This document shows, one piece after another, positions 27,272-37,770 of a DNA stretch of 59,301 nt. This stretch comes from JAAUSY01 sp964526735 (GTDB taxonomy: Bacteria > Chloroflexota > Chloroflexia > Chloroflexales > Chloroflexaceae). Position 1 is the stretch's first letter; each line of letters begins with the position of its first letter. The stretch covers positions 1 to 59,301 of the forward strand of contig CAZGLO010000015.1 in assembly GCA_964526735.1 (NCBI GenBank), written 5' to 3'. A model generated the notes under the pieces. That model made no database searches, was not told where the DNA came from, and worked only from the letters and a program-made list of their open reading frames with translations. A program made the position numbers and the translations under genes.

Positions 27272-30200
27272 GATGTAACCTATCGTTCTTCTGAGCAGGA
27301 TAACAAAAACCTCGTTGAGATGGCGCACCAGCTTGGGGCCGCGGGCGTGACCGCCTGCCGCGTGGCGCATCTCTCCTTTCTGCAGGGTGATCTCACCGCC
27401 GAAGACGTTGAACAGCTCACCCGTGAACTGCTCGCCGACCCCGTCACGGAAGTCTACCGTATCACGCTTTATGAAGGTAATGAGGGCAACAGCCACGGCG
27501 GTCAAGAGCAGACGGGGGCAGAAGGCTATCCGGCAGAAGGCTATCCGATAGAAGGCTATCCGATAGATGAAGAGGGTACGCCGCCCTCCCACACGGTGGA
27601 TGTGACACTTCTGCCGGGCGTGACCGACCCCGCCGCCGAAAACCTCCGCCGCGCTGCGCACTCCCTCGGGATGACGGGCTTGACGCAGGTCGCCACAGGA
27701 CAACGGTTCTTGCTGTGGGGCGAGGTGAGTGAGCAAGAGCTTGAACAGCTTGCCGTAGGGCTATTTTCAAACCCCGTCATACAGCGCTATGCCATTGGTA
27801 GCGAAATATCACCGCCATTTGTGCCCACGCAACAGCCTGACCACACCGTTGAGACGGTTGCCCTGCGAGAGGCGGATGATGAGCAATTGCAGGCTATCAG
27901 CACCGAACGGCGGTTGGCGCTCGACCTGCGGGAAATGCAGGCCATCCGCGACTACTACCAGCGCGAAAACCGCGATCCAACCGATGCAGAGCTTGAAACG
28001 CTTGCGCAGACGTGGAGTGAACACTGCGTGCACAAGACCTTCCGCGCGTCGATTACCTTCCAGAGCGATGAGCCGGAGATGGTCATTGACGACATGCTCA
28101 ATACCTTTATCCGCGGCGCGACAGACCGTATATCAAAGCCGTGGGTGCATTCGGCCTTCGTGGATAATGCGGGGGTCATCGCGTTCGACGACTGCTGGGA
28201 TTTGGCATTCAAGGTCGAAACGCACAACCACCCATCCGCGTTGGAGCCATTTGGCGGCGCGAATACGGGTGTTGGCGGCGTGGTGCGAGATGTGCTTGGC
28301 GTCAGTGCGCGGCCCATCGCCAATACCGATGTGCTTTGTTTTGGCCCGCCCGACCTCCCCAAGGAGGAAATCCCTGATGGGGTGTTGCCTCCCAAGCGCG
28401 TCGCCGAAGGGGTGATACACGGCGTTGAGGACTACGGCAACAAGATGGGCATCCCAACGGTCAATGGCGCGGTGCTCTACCACCAAGGCTACACCGCCAA
28501 CCCGCTGGTCTTCTGCGGCTGTCTGGGCCTCCTCCCCCGCAACAGCCACCCCACCACACCCCAAGAAGGCGACCATATCATCGTGGTGGGCGGGCGCACG
28601 GGGCGGGATGGCCTGCGCGGGGCGACCTTCTCTAGTATGGAGATGGATCAGACCACAAGCGAAATCGCCGGAAGTGCGGTACAGATTGGTCACCCCATTC
28701 ACGAAAAGCAGGTGCTAGAGGCTGTCCTGCGGGCGCGAGATGAGAAGCTCTACCACGCCATCACCGACTGCGGCGCGGGGGGATTGGCCTCGGCTGTGGG
28801 CGAGATGGGGAAGCAGTTGGGCGCGCGGGTGCAATTGGAGACGGTGCCGCTCAAATACCCAGGCCTCAGCCCGTGGGAGATTTGGCTCAGCGAGGCGCAA
28901 GAGCGTATGGTGCTGTCGGTCTCTCCCGAAGCATGGCCGCGGCTCAAAGAGATTTGCGATGGCCAAGATATCGAGGCGGTCAGCATTGGGCAGTTTGAGA
29001 AGAGTGGCCGGTTGCAGCTCTTCTACGAAGCCACACAAGTCGGCGACCTGGATATGAAATTTCTGCACGACGGCTTGCCGCGGCGGGAGATGGCCGCTGA
29101 GTGGGTTGAGGTGGTTGAGAAGCCAATTGGCCTTGAATTTCTCGATCCCAAGGCCCCTGAAGAGGCTCCCGACGTTGATTTGACGCCCTCGCTCCTCGCC
29201 CTGCTCTCGCACCCCAACATCCGCAGCAAGGAAGACGTGGTGCATCGCTACGACCACGAGGTGCAAGGCGGCACGACCGTCAAGCCGCTCGTCGGGGTGG
29301 CCAACCACGGCCCTAGTGATGCCGCCGTCCTGGTGCCGTTCGACAGCGTCTCTGATGCTATCCCCGGCAGCGCAGGGACGTTGACAGGAACATTGACGGG
29401 AGCAGGGGCAACTACGACCCATATCAACGAAGGCCGCCCAACGCAAGGGGTGGCATTGGGCGTGGGCGTCAACCCGATGATTGGAGAAGTCGACCCCTAT
29501 GCGATGGCGTGGGCGGCGATTGATGAGGCTATCCGAAATGTGGTCGCGGTGGGGGCCGATCCTGACCGCATCGCCCTGCTTGACAACTTCTGTTGGGGCA
29601 ATCCGAAGCTTCCTGACCGCTTGGGGAGTTTGGTGCGGTGTGTGCAGGGGTGCTACGATGCTGCTGTGGCCTACGAAGCACCGTTCATCTCTGGCAAGGA
29701 CAGCCTCAACAACGAATATACCGGCACAGACGGCAAAAAACACGCTATCCCCGGCACGCTCCTCATATCGGCGCTTGGCATTGTGCCAGATGTGCGGCGC
29801 ACCGCCACGATGGATTTGAAACGGGCGGGTAATCTGCTCTACATCGTGGGGATGACGCGCAATGAGTTGGGCGGTAGCCATTATCGGATGATTTGCACCC
29901 ACTCTGACGACTCGGCCTGCTCCCACCAAGCCCCGCAATCTGTCCTATCGCCGCTCAAACGGCTGCGTGCGGTTTACCGTGCGATGCGGGCGGGGGTAGT
30001 GCAATCGTGCCACGACTGCTCGGAAGGCGGGTTTGGGGTTGCCATCGCAGAGATGTGTTTGGCGGGGCGGCTTGGCGCGGAGATTGACCTCACGAAATTG
30101 CCCGCGTCGGACGATATTACGCGGGATGATGTGCTACTCTTCTCCGAGTCGTTGAGCCGCTTCATCATTGAGGTGGCCCCCGAAGATGCAGAGCAGTGCG

Positions 30201-31270
30201 AACAGGTTCTTGGCGATGTGATGTATGCCAAGATTGGGCATGTTACCCCCGCCCCGTCCTCCAGCGACGGCCCGCGATTGGTCATCCGCAGCCACTCTGG
30301 CAAAGACGTGGTGGCGACTGACATCCACAAGCTTGAGGCGGCATGGCGTGGCTATCCACCGCCTGCGCCGGAAGAGTATCATACGGCTGACACGGCTGAT
30401 GACGAGGTAGAGGCGGCAGAGACGGCAGAAACAGATAGTGTCATAGATGGAGTCGAGCAAGACGCCCTCCCAATGACATATGATGTCCATCCGGTGACAA
30501 CGCAACCACGCGTGTTGATCCTCCACGCCAACGGCACCAACCGCGATAGAGAGGCGGCATTGGCGTGTTCGCTGGTCGGCGGGCAGTCGGAAGTTGTCCA
30601 CATCAACCAGCTACTGTCTGGAGAGCGGGCGCTGCTTGACTACCAGATGTTGGTTGTGCCGGGCGGCTTTTCCTATGGCGATGATTTGGGCGCAGGGACG
30701 CTGTGGGCGTTTGATATTCAGCACCGGCTCCGGGAGCAAGTCACGACGTTTGTGGCCGAAGGACGGCCTGTCCTTGGCATCTGCAACGGCTTTCAGACGC
30801 TGGTGAAGTCGGGATTACTCCCCGGCACGCACCAAAGCAACGAAGATCGGCGCGTGACGCTCGCCCCCAACCACTCGCGGCGGTTTGAGTGTCGGTGGGT
30901 CTACCTCCGCCCCAACGCCACCAGCCCCTGCCTCTTCACCAAGGGCATAGAGACGCTCATCTACTGTCCGGTTGCGCACGCCGAAGGCCGGGTCGCCACC
31001 AAGAACGACGCCGAATTGGCCGAGCTGCAGGCAAATAGCCTTGACGCGCTCACCTACGCCGACCGCTATGGTGAGCCGGTGACCTATCCAGGTAACCCGA
31101 ACGGCTCTGTGGCGGGGATTGCGGGGCTTTGTAATCCTGCCGGTAATGTGTTTGGGCTGATGCCGCACCCGGAAGACCACGTCTTCCCGTGGCAGCACCC
31201 ACGATGGCGGCGCGGCGAGACGGGGTTTGCAGGCTTGAAGCTGTTTGAGAATGGGGTGCGCGCATGCTAA
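27242..31270 (+). CDS. purL: Fused phosphoribosylformylglycinamidine synthase (PurS-PurS-PurL-PurQ)
   Basis: 1342 residues, all three FGAM synthase activities in one chain. Two PurS-like units lie at the N-terminus (about 8-73 and 115-185; both end in a DPVTEVYRI / NPVIQRYAI type motif), separated by an EGYP-repeat linker. The PurL synthetase core (about 200-1030) contains TWSEHCVHKTFR, ETHNHPSALEPFGGANTGVGG and ITDCGAGGLASAVGEMG. The C-terminal PurQ glutaminase (about 1080-1342) has nucleophile Cys1181 in LGICNGFQT and a His/Glu pair in MPHPEDH. The enzyme converts FGAR, glutamine and ATP to FGAM in purine synthesis. GGGGAGG lies upstream of the ATG, though far (about 12 bases). It overlaps purC by seven bases. 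Confidence 0.96.
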   Translation: MFRTFRTFRIDVTYRSSEQDNKNLVEMAHQLGAAGVTACRVAHLSFLQGDLTAEDVEQLTRELLADPVTEVYRITLYEGNEGNSHGGQEQTGAEGYPAEGYPIEGYPIDEEGTPPSHTVDVTLLPGVTDPAAENLRRAAHSLGMTGLTQVATGQRFLLWGEVSEQELEQLAVGLFSNPVIQRYAIGSEISPPFVPTQQPDHTVETVALREADDEQLQAISTERRLALDLREMQAIRDYYQRENRDPTDAELETLAQTWSEHCVHKTFRASITFQSDEPEMVIDDMLNTFIRGATDRISKPWVHSAFVDNAGVIAFDDCWDLAFKVETHNHPSALEPFGGANTGVGGVVRDVLGVSARPIANTDVLCFGPPDLPKEEIPDGVLPPKRVAEGVIHGVEDYGNKMGIPTVNGAVLYHQGYTANPLVFCGCLGLLPRNSHPTTPQEGDHIIVVGGRTGRDGLRGATFSSMEMDQTTSEIAGSAVQIGHPIHEKQVLEAVLRARDEKLYHAITDCGAGGLASAVGEMGKQLGARVQLETVPLKYPGLSPWEIWLSEAQERMVLSVSPEAWPRLKEICDGQDIEAVSIGQFEKSGRLQLFYEATQVGDLDMKFLHDGLPRREMAAEWVEVVEKPIGLEFLDPKAPEEAPDVDLTPSLLALLSHPNIRSKEDVVHRYDHEVQGGTTVKPLVGVANHGPSDAAVLVPFDSVSDAIPGSAGTLTGTLTGAGATTTHINEGRPTQGVALGVGVNPMIGEVDPYAMAWAAIDEAIRNVVAVGADPDRIALLDNFCWGNPKLPDRLGSLVRCVQGCYDAAVAYEAPFISGKDSLNNEYTGTDGKKHAIPGTLLISALGIVPDVRRTATMDLKRAGNLLYIVGMTRNELGGSHYRMICTHSDDSACSHQAPQSVLSPLKRLRAVYRAMRAGVVQSCHDCSEGGFGVAIAEMCLAGRLGAEIDLTKLPASDDITRDDVLLFSESLSRFIIEVAPEDAEQCEQVLGDVMYAKIGHVTPAPSSSDGPRLVIRSHSGKDVVATDIHKLEAAWRGYPPPAPEEYHTADTADDEVEAAETAETDSVIDGVEQDALPMTYDVHPVTTQPRVLILHANGTNRDREAALACSLVGGQSEVVHINQLLSGERALLDYQMLVVPGGFSYGDDLGAGTLWAFDIQHRLREQVTTFVAEGRPVLGICNGFQTLVKSGLLPGTHQSNEDRRVTLAPNHSRRFECRWVYLRPNATSPCLFTKGIETLIYCPVAHAEGRVATKNDAELAELQANSLDALTYADRYGEPVTYPGNPNGSVAGIAGLCNPAGNVFGLMPHPEDHVFPWQHPRWRRGETGFAGLKLFENGVRAC
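27518..27566. repeat. 15-bp tandem repeat (GCAGAAGGCTATCCG), 3 copies
   Basis: Three copies in frame inside purL, encoding AEGYP/IEGYP in the linker between the two PurS-like units. Confidence 0.9.
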
Positions 31271-32244
31271 CCATCGAAGAGCTGACTGCAGCCATACCGC
31301 ATACCCTCGATACGGTCGATTTGCCAGTCGATTTGCCAGATGGCGGGGCGAAACAAACCGGCAAAGTGCGCGATATCTACTGCCCGCCGCACCGGCCAGC
31401 AGAACGCCTCCTCATCACCACCGACCGCGTTTCAGCTTTCGACCGGGTGTTGGGGACGATCCCGTTCAAGGGCCAAGTGCTCAATCAGTTGAGCGCGTGG
31501 TGGTTTGAGCATGTGAGCGATATCGTCCAAAACCACGTCATTGCCGTCCCCGACCCCAACGTGATGATAGTCCGTGAGGCGAGCGTGCTGCCGGTAGAGG
31601 TGGTTGTGCGCGGCTACATCACTGGCGTGACCAAAACCTCGCTGTGGTACCTCTACGAGCAGGGAGAGCGAACCCCTTACGGCATTCCCCTCCCCGACGG
31701 CTTGCAGAAGAACGACCCGCTCCCATCGCCCATCATCACGCCAACCACCAAAGCAATGGACGGCGGCCACGATGAGCGGTTGACGCGGGAAGAGCTGTTG
31801 GAGCGGGGGTTTGTCGCGCCTGCACTGTGGGAAGAGGTTGAGCGCGTGGCGTTGGCGCTCTTTCGGCGCGGGCAGGAGGTCGCCGCGCAGGCGGGTCTCA
31901 TCCTCGTCGATACGAAATATGAGTTTGGGCTGATTGGCGAGCAGTTGGTGCTCATTGATGAGATCCACACGCCCGACTCCAGCCGCTACTGGACGCGGGA
32001 CTCCTATGCGCCGCCCGCCCCGCCAGAGAGCTTTGATAAGGAATATTTACGCCTCTGGTATGCCGAACAAGGCTATCGTGGCGATGGCGACCCGCCAACC
32101 ATGCCGTCGTCGTTCATCGCTACCGTCGCATCGCGCTATATCGCGGCTTATGAGCATATGACCGGCACAGGGTTTGAGCCTGGTTCACAGCCTGCTCAAC
32201 AGCGTATCAAGGCGTGGTTTGAGGAGTGGCGGGGGCAGGCATAG
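31264..32244 (+). CDS. purC: Phosphoribosylaminoimidazole-succinocarboxamide synthase (SAICAR synthetase)
   Basis: 326 residues; ATG at 31264 lies inside the last codons of purL. Motifs: GKVRDIYCPP (nucleotide-binding N-lobe), TDRVSAFDRVLGTIPFKG, VVRGYITGVTKTSLW, ILVDTKYEFGLIG and DEIHTPDSSRYW. The enzyme joins aspartate to CAIR. The length fits the long PurC class. A 12-bp duplication near the N-terminus repeats VDLP. It ends the operon and is convergent with the phosphatase gene 20 bases away. Confidence 0.96.
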   Translation: MLTIEELTAAIPHTLDTVDLPVDLPDGGAKQTGKVRDIYCPPHRPAERLLITTDRVSAFDRVLGTIPFKGQVLNQLSAWWFEHVSDIVQNHVIAVPDPNVMIVREASVLPVEVVVRGYITGVTKTSLWYLYEQGERTPYGIPLPDGLQKNDPLPSPIITPTTKAMDGGHDERLTREELLERGFVAPALWEEVERVALALFRRGQEVAAQAGLILVDTKYEFGLIGEQLVLIDEIHTPDSSRYWTRDSYAPPAPPESFDKEYLRLWYAEQGYRGDGDPPTMPSSFIATVASRYIAAYEHMTGTGFEPGSQPAQQRIKAWFEEWRGQA

Positions 32245-32263
32245 ACAGGGCTACTGTTGGCCT

Positions 32264-32848
32264 TCACCGCCCAACCCGCCACGCCCGTATCATCATCCGT
32301 TGCAGTTCGGTCTGCGGAGAGGGCATATCCCGCCGTGCCTCATTGGCGCGGAGGTCTTTGATATGGTCTATCACGCCCTCTCCCTGCGCAATGCCGTGGC
32401 GGCTGAGGTAGCAACCAACGGCTGTTCCTGTTCGCCCAAACCCACCCCAACAGTGCACATATACAGGCATATTGTTCCGAATGGCGCTGTCTATGAGGTC
32501 GAGGATAGAGCGCATCATCTCAAAGGGGGGAACGCCCATATCACGAATAGGGAACCGCGCATACGTTATCCCGATCTCCTGCTGTTGCGCCATATCCTGT
32601 AGTATGCGGGTGTAGGGGAGCGATGGCGTCCGATGTGGCTCATCCTCCTCCAGCAGGTTGACGAAGCACCGAATACCCGTGTCAAGCAGCCCTTGCAACT
32701 GCCGCCGCACATCCTCCTCGCCGCCACGGCCCGGGTTGAAGCCCGCCAGGAAGACCTTGGGGATAACCCAGTATGAGCGCGGGAACGGTGTTGGGAGTGG
32801 GTCAGCCTGACTATCGTCAGAGGCATAGGGTCGGCGATCACGACTCAT
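32264..32848 (-). CDS. Dual-specificity / tyrosine-like protein phosphatase
   Basis: 194 residues, cytoplasmic. The signature loop HCWGGFGRTGT matches the HCx5R motif with nucleophile Cys133 and phosphate-binding Arg139. A candidate general-acid region is IRDMGVPP about 30 residues upstream, as in DSP-type enzymes. The family dephosphorylates Tyr/Ser/Thr proteins or inositol and nucleotide phosphates; the substrate is unknown. It overlaps the DUF190 gene by 11 bases, so it belongs to the crcB operon, which is an unexpected partner. Confidence 0.88.
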   Translation of the reverse strand: MSRDRRPYASDDSQADPLPTPFPRSYWVIPKVFLAGFNPGRGGEEDVRRQLQGLLDTGIRCFVNLLEEDEPHRTPSLPYTRILQDMAQQQEIGITYARFPIRDMGVPPFEMMRSILDLIDSAIRNNMPVYVHCWGGFGRTGTAVGCYLSRHGIAQGEGVIDHIKDLRANEARRDMPSPQTELQRMMIRAWRVGR

Positions 32849-33182
32849 GCCGACGGCTCCTATAGAAACGCACCTCTGCCTTTTCGAGCGTGGCTAGCCC
32901 TTCCTTGATAGCGTCGTCGATGTGCTCCAAGAAGTGTTCCAGTTTGTCGCGGGTGTCCACCACCTCGACCACGACGGGCAAATCTTCGGAGAGGCGCTGG
33001 ATCTTGAACGTATGGATGCGGCTGTGTGCCCCAAAGCCCATCGCGCCGCGCAAGACCGTCGCGCCAGCAAGCCCTTTGGTGTGCGCTTCCAGGACGATCC
33101 ATTCGTAGAGCGGTTTTCCTTCGTATTTATCGCTCTCGCCAATAAAAATACGGAGCAGACACCCTTCCTGCGGAACTCCCAT
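32838..33182 (-). CDS. DUF190 family protein (PII-like fold)
   Basis: 114 residues. LLRIFIGESDKYEGKPLYEWIV, AHTKGLAGATVLRGAMGFGAHS and SEDLPVVVEVVDTRDKLEHFL are typical of DUF190, small PII-like trimers that often sit beside crcB. A regulatory role with the fluoride channel is suspected for the family but not proven. It begins four bases after the crcB stop and overlaps the phosphatase gene. Confidence 0.92.
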   Translation of the reverse strand: MGVPQEGCLLRIFIGESDKYEGKPLYEWIVLEAHTKGLAGATVLRGAMGFGAHSRIHTFKIQRLSEDLPVVVEVVDTRDKLEHFLEHIDDAIKEGLATLEKAEVRFYRSRRHES

Positions 33183-33185
33183 GCA

Positions 33186-33581
33186 TTACCTCCAAATAAC
33201 ATAGACAAGCGATTGACCAAGCCATACAGCGAATAACCCAAATGCGATGTGCATCCCAAGATTGAGCAGCCCGAAGAGCGATTCGCCACTGCGGAAGAGA
33301 TAAAATGTCTCATTGCCGAAGGTAGAAAAGGTGGTAAAGCCTCCGAGCATGCCGGTGATGAGCATCATGCGCGCCTCAACCGAAAAGACACCGCGGGTTT
33401 CGGCGAGTTGCGAGAGAAACCCGATCAAAAAGCACCCCAAGATGTTCACCGCAAGCGTTCCAAACGGAAACACGACGCTGCGTGAGAGATCTTGCACATA
33501 TCCGCTGACGAGATAGCGCCCGACCGAGCCGAGAAACCCACCAGCCCCAACCCAAAATAGCTTATCCAAACCAGTATCCAC
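33186..33581 (-). CDS. crcB: Fluoride channel CrcB/Fluc
   Basis: 131 residues with four transmembrane helices. Diagnostic stretches are GAGGFLGSVGRYLVSGYV, FPFGTLAVNILGCFLIG and MLGGFTTFSTFGNETF, which holds the phenylalanine and threonine residues lining the Fluc pore. Dimeric Fluc channels export fluoride. The start is a GTG with AGGTG context. I could not find a fluoride riboswitch in the short leader. Confidence 0.95.
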   Translation of the reverse strand: MDTGLDKLFWVGAGGFLGSVGRYLVSGYVQDLSRSVVFPFGTLAVNILGCFLIGFLSQLAETRGVFSVEARMMLITGMLGGFTTFSTFGNETFYLFRSGESLFGLLNLGMHIAFGLFAVWLGQSLVYVIWR

Positions 33582-33630
33582 CTAACATGTACAATTCTCA
33601 CTAAATCTTGACGCAACCTCACCACGGTTT

Positions 33631-33639
33631 ATTGTACCA
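33631..33639 (-). promoter_or_regulatory. Extended -10 promoter of the crcB operon
   Basis: Minus strand TGGTACAAT is an extended -10 element about 50 bases before the crcB GTG; the -35 region is weak. Confidence 0.45.
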
Positions 33640-33653
33640 GATAACCCAGCCTA

Positions 33654-33662
33654 TGCTATACT
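33654..33662 (+). promoter_or_regulatory. Extended -10 promoter of the purF operon
   Basis: TGCTATACT on the plus strand, with TTGTAC 19 bases upstream (33632-33637). The leader to the purF ATG is about 145 bases. It is arranged back to back with the crcB promoter. Confidence 0.5.
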
Positions 33663-33812
33663 TGCCATGAGGAGTGCTGTCGCGTTGTTCGCGCCTTGTT
33701 CGCGTCTTCTTGTGTCCTGTTTTGTGTCTTTCCAACGCCTACACACTCGATCCAGAACACCGAAACGGAACGTTGCAATCAACCTCAACATACATACGTG
33801 GAGCATGTTCAA

Positions 33813-35393
33813 ATGTGCGATCTTCAATATCACGATGACCCCCTGATCTCTGAAGATAATCCTCACGAAGAATGCGGGATCTTTGGGATCTATGCCCCAG
33901 GCCTTGACGTAGCACGGTTGACCTTCTTTGCCCTCTATGCCCTCCAGCACCGCGGGCAAGAAAGTAGCGGCATCGCCACCTGCGATGGCAAATATACCTA
34001 TCTACACAAGGGAATGGGGTTGGTATCACAAGTCTTCAACGAAACGAACCTCCGCCCCCTGATCGGCCACATCGCGATTGGCCAAAACCGCTATTCCACC
34101 ACGGGTACGTCGCAAATCCGCAATGCGCAACCCTACCTGATAGAGACCTTCTACGGCCCGCTTGGGGTCTCATTCAACGGCAACCTGACCAACGCCTTCT
34201 ACCTCCGCCAAGCCTTGCTGGAGCGCGGGGTGGGGCTATTTACGTCCACCGACAGCGAAGTGATTATCCAGATGCTCTCTGCCCCGCCCGACGTGTGGGC
34301 CAATGCGGGGATTGAGCAGATTAGCCAGAACGGGACAGCCACCCAAACACCGCCTCCTCCCCCTGCCAACGCCAACACGAAAGATACTCTCTCTGATGAA
34401 GAGCATTGGGAGCAGCGTATCCGCGCATTTATGACCTTCGCGGAAGGGGCCTATTCGCTCTCTATCCTCACCCGCGATGCGATCTATGCCGCCCGCGACC
34501 CGCTTGGACTGCGGCCACTCTGTTTGGGGCAAGTCAATGGCGGTTATGTGGTTGCTTCTGAGTCGTGTGCGCTGCTGACTGTGGGGGCAACGTACATTCG
34601 TGAGGTCAAGCCGGGCGAGATTGTCCGCCTTGATAAGAACGGTATCACATCCATTCAAGGTGTTCCCACGCAAAAGCAAGCATTGTGTATCTTTGAGTAT
34701 GTCTATTTTGCCCGCCCGGACTCGGTGATGGAAGGGCAGGTGATACACGATGTTCGCCAGCGGTTGGGGCGACAGCTTGCCCGCGAAGCGCCCGCCGACG
34801 CCGATGTGGTGGTGGGGGTGCCCGACTCGGCAACGCCCGCCGCCATCGGCTATAGTCTTGAGTCGGGTTTGGCCTTCACCGAGGGGCTCACCAAAAACCG
34901 CTATATTGGGCGGACGTTCATTCAGCCTGACGACCATTTGCGGCAGGTGGGGGTGCGGCTGAAGTATAACCCCTTGACCGCCAATTTGAGTGGCAAGCGC
35001 GTTGTCCTGATCGATGATTCGATTGTGCGCGGTAATACTGCTGGCCCGATGGTGCAGTTGTTGCGCGACGCGGGGGCAACAGAAGTGCATATTCGTGTAT
35101 CTTCGCCACCCGTCCGCAATCCTTGCTTTATGGGCGTCGATATGGCGACCTATAGCGAGCTGATTGCCCACCGGATGAGCGTTCAGGAGATTTGTGACTT
35201 TATTGGCGCAGATTCGCTTGCCTATTTGAGCCTTGACGGGATGTTGAACGTGGTTGGGTCGAAGCGTACGAACAATCCAGCGACCATCCGCCATTGTAAT
35301 GCGTGTTTCTCTGGCTGCTACCCGATTGTTATACCTGACTGGCTCTTCAGCAATGAGCGAGACAAAAATGTCTTTGAGGGGGTATGGGGATGA
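33813..35393 (+). CDS. purF: Amidophosphoribosyltransferase (glutamine PRPP amidotransferase)
   Basis: 526 residues from the ATG at 33813, with GGAG nine bases upstream; a longer in-frame extension to 33696 has no similarity to the family. A 20-residue propeptide precedes the catalytic Cys21 (EECGIFGIY), which must be exposed by processing as in Bacillus PurF. The PRPP loop is VVLIDDSIVRGNT. Four cysteines in the Bacillus 4Fe-4S positions are kept: LCIFEYVYFARPDS, PPVRNPCFMG and HCNACFSGCYP. The enzyme makes phosphoribosylamine, the first step of purine synthesis. It ends with an ATGA overlap into purD. Confidence 0.96.
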   Translation: MCDLQYHDDPLISEDNPHEECGIFGIYAPGLDVARLTFFALYALQHRGQESSGIATCDGKYTYLHKGMGLVSQVFNETNLRPLIGHIAIGQNRYSTTGTSQIRNAQPYLIETFYGPLGVSFNGNLTNAFYLRQALLERGVGLFTSTDSEVIIQMLSAPPDVWANAGIEQISQNGTATQTPPPPPANANTKDTLSDEEHWEQRIRAFMTFAEGAYSLSILTRDAIYAARDPLGLRPLCLGQVNGGYVVASESCALLTVGATYIREVKPGEIVRLDKNGITSIQGVPTQKQALCIFEYVYFARPDSVMEGQVIHDVRQRLGRQLAREAPADADVVVGVPDSATPAAIGYSLESGLAFTEGLTKNRYIGRTFIQPDDHLRQVGVRLKYNPLTANLSGKRVVLIDDSIVRGNTAGPMVQLLRDAGATEVHIRVSSPPVRNPCFMGVDMATYSELIAHRMSVQEICDFIGADSLAYLSLDGMLNVVGSKRTNNPATIRHCNACFSGCYPIVIPDWLFSNERDKNVFEGVWG

Positions 35394-36690
35394 CACGAAT
35401 ATTGATTGTCGGCGCGGGCGGACGTGAGCATGTGCTGGCATGGGCATTCGCCCGTTCTTCGCGGGTCGATCAGGTCTATGTGGCCCCCGGCAACGCGGGG
35501 ACGGTGTGGGAAGGGTCAGATACCTTTGCCCCGTCAACGAACGTCTCAATCGCGGCGGACGACTTTGAAAGCCTTATTGCGTTTGCCCGCGATGAGGCGG
35601 TTGGGATGACGGTGGTTGGGCCAGAGGCACCGCTCGTGAGCGGCATTGTCGATGCATTTCAAGACGCTGGCCTCCTCATCTTTGGCCCCACCAGAGAAGC
35701 TGCCCAACTGGAAGCCTCAAAGCAATTCTCCAAGCAGTTTTTGCAAGAGCACGCCATCCCAACTGCCGCCTGCGAGACCTTTACCAACTACAATGCGGCA
35801 CGCTCCTACCTTGACACGCATTGCACCCGTGGTGACACATGTTCTGTCGTGGTCAAGGCAGATGGCTTGGCGGCGGGCAAGGGCGTTATCGTCTGCGATA
35901 CGCGGGAGCAGGCCGAAGATGCGCTGAAGCGGATTATGGTAGACCGCGAGTTTGGTGCGGCGGGCGATATCGTCCTGATTGAGGAGCGGTTGCGGGGCAA
36001 GGAAGTCTCGGTGCTTGCCTTCTCCGATGGCCAAACGATTATGCGGATGCCGCCATCCCGCGATCACAAGCCGGTGTTTGAGGGCGATCAAGGGCCGAAC
36101 ACTGGCGGTATGGGCGCATATACTCATCCGCCCGACGTTGATGAGAAGCTCCTCTCGCAGATAGAGAAGACCATCCTGCTACCGACGATCCACGGGATGG
36201 CCGCACGGGGTGTTCCCTATGTGGGGGTGCTCTATGCGGGCGTGATGCTGACGGAAGATGGCCCCAAAGTGCTTGAATTTAACTGCCGCTTTGGCGACCC
36301 CGAAGTGCAAGCCGTTCTCCCCCTGCTCGACAGCGACTTGCTTGATGTGGTCAGGGCGTGTGTGGCAGGGAAACTCGCCGAAACTCCCGTGCAGTGGCGG
36401 ATGGGCGTGGGCGCGACGATTGTGCTTTCTTCGCCCGGCTACCCGGGGAGCTATCCCAAGGGGCTGATGATCTCCGGCGTTGACGACTTCCCCCCGCAAG
36501 ATGACGTGATGATCTTCCATGCTGGCACCGAGCGCTGCGAAGATGGACGGCTGGTCACGGCAGGGGGGCGGGTGTTGGCGGTGAGCGCTGTCGGAGCATC
36601 GCTTACGGAGGCGCTTGATCGAGCATATCACGGGGTATCGCAGATTTCGTTTGAGGGAATGCACTACCGCCGTGATATTGGGGGGAAACG

Positions 36691-36694
<4 letters not shown>
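35390..36694 (+). CDS. purD: Phosphoribosylamine-glycine ligase (GAR synthetase)
   Basis: 434 residues from the ATG at 35390, which overlaps the purF TGA as ATGA; another ATG six bases upstream is possible. The start reads ILIVGAGGREHVLAWAF. The ATP-grasp core shows VVKADGLAAGKGVIVC and KVLEFNCRFGDPEVQAVLP with metal-binding Glu and Asn. The enzyme adds glycine to phosphoribosylamine. It is joined to purM by another ATGA overlap. Confidence 0.96.

Positions 36695-37766
<1,072 letters not shown>

Positions 37767-37770
<4 letters not shown>

Noticed and set aside
28715..29938. 407-codon open frame on the minus strand
   Set aside because: Antisense shadow of purL; the plus-strand product is unmistakable.
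33582..33640. Possible fluoride riboswitch upstream of crcB
   Set aside because: I could not find the conserved pseudoknot and loop sequences of the crcB motif in the short leader.
34236..35549. 437-codon open frame on the minus strand
   Set aside because: Antisense shadow of purF and the start of purD; composition rich in Arg, His and Pro as expected for a shadow.
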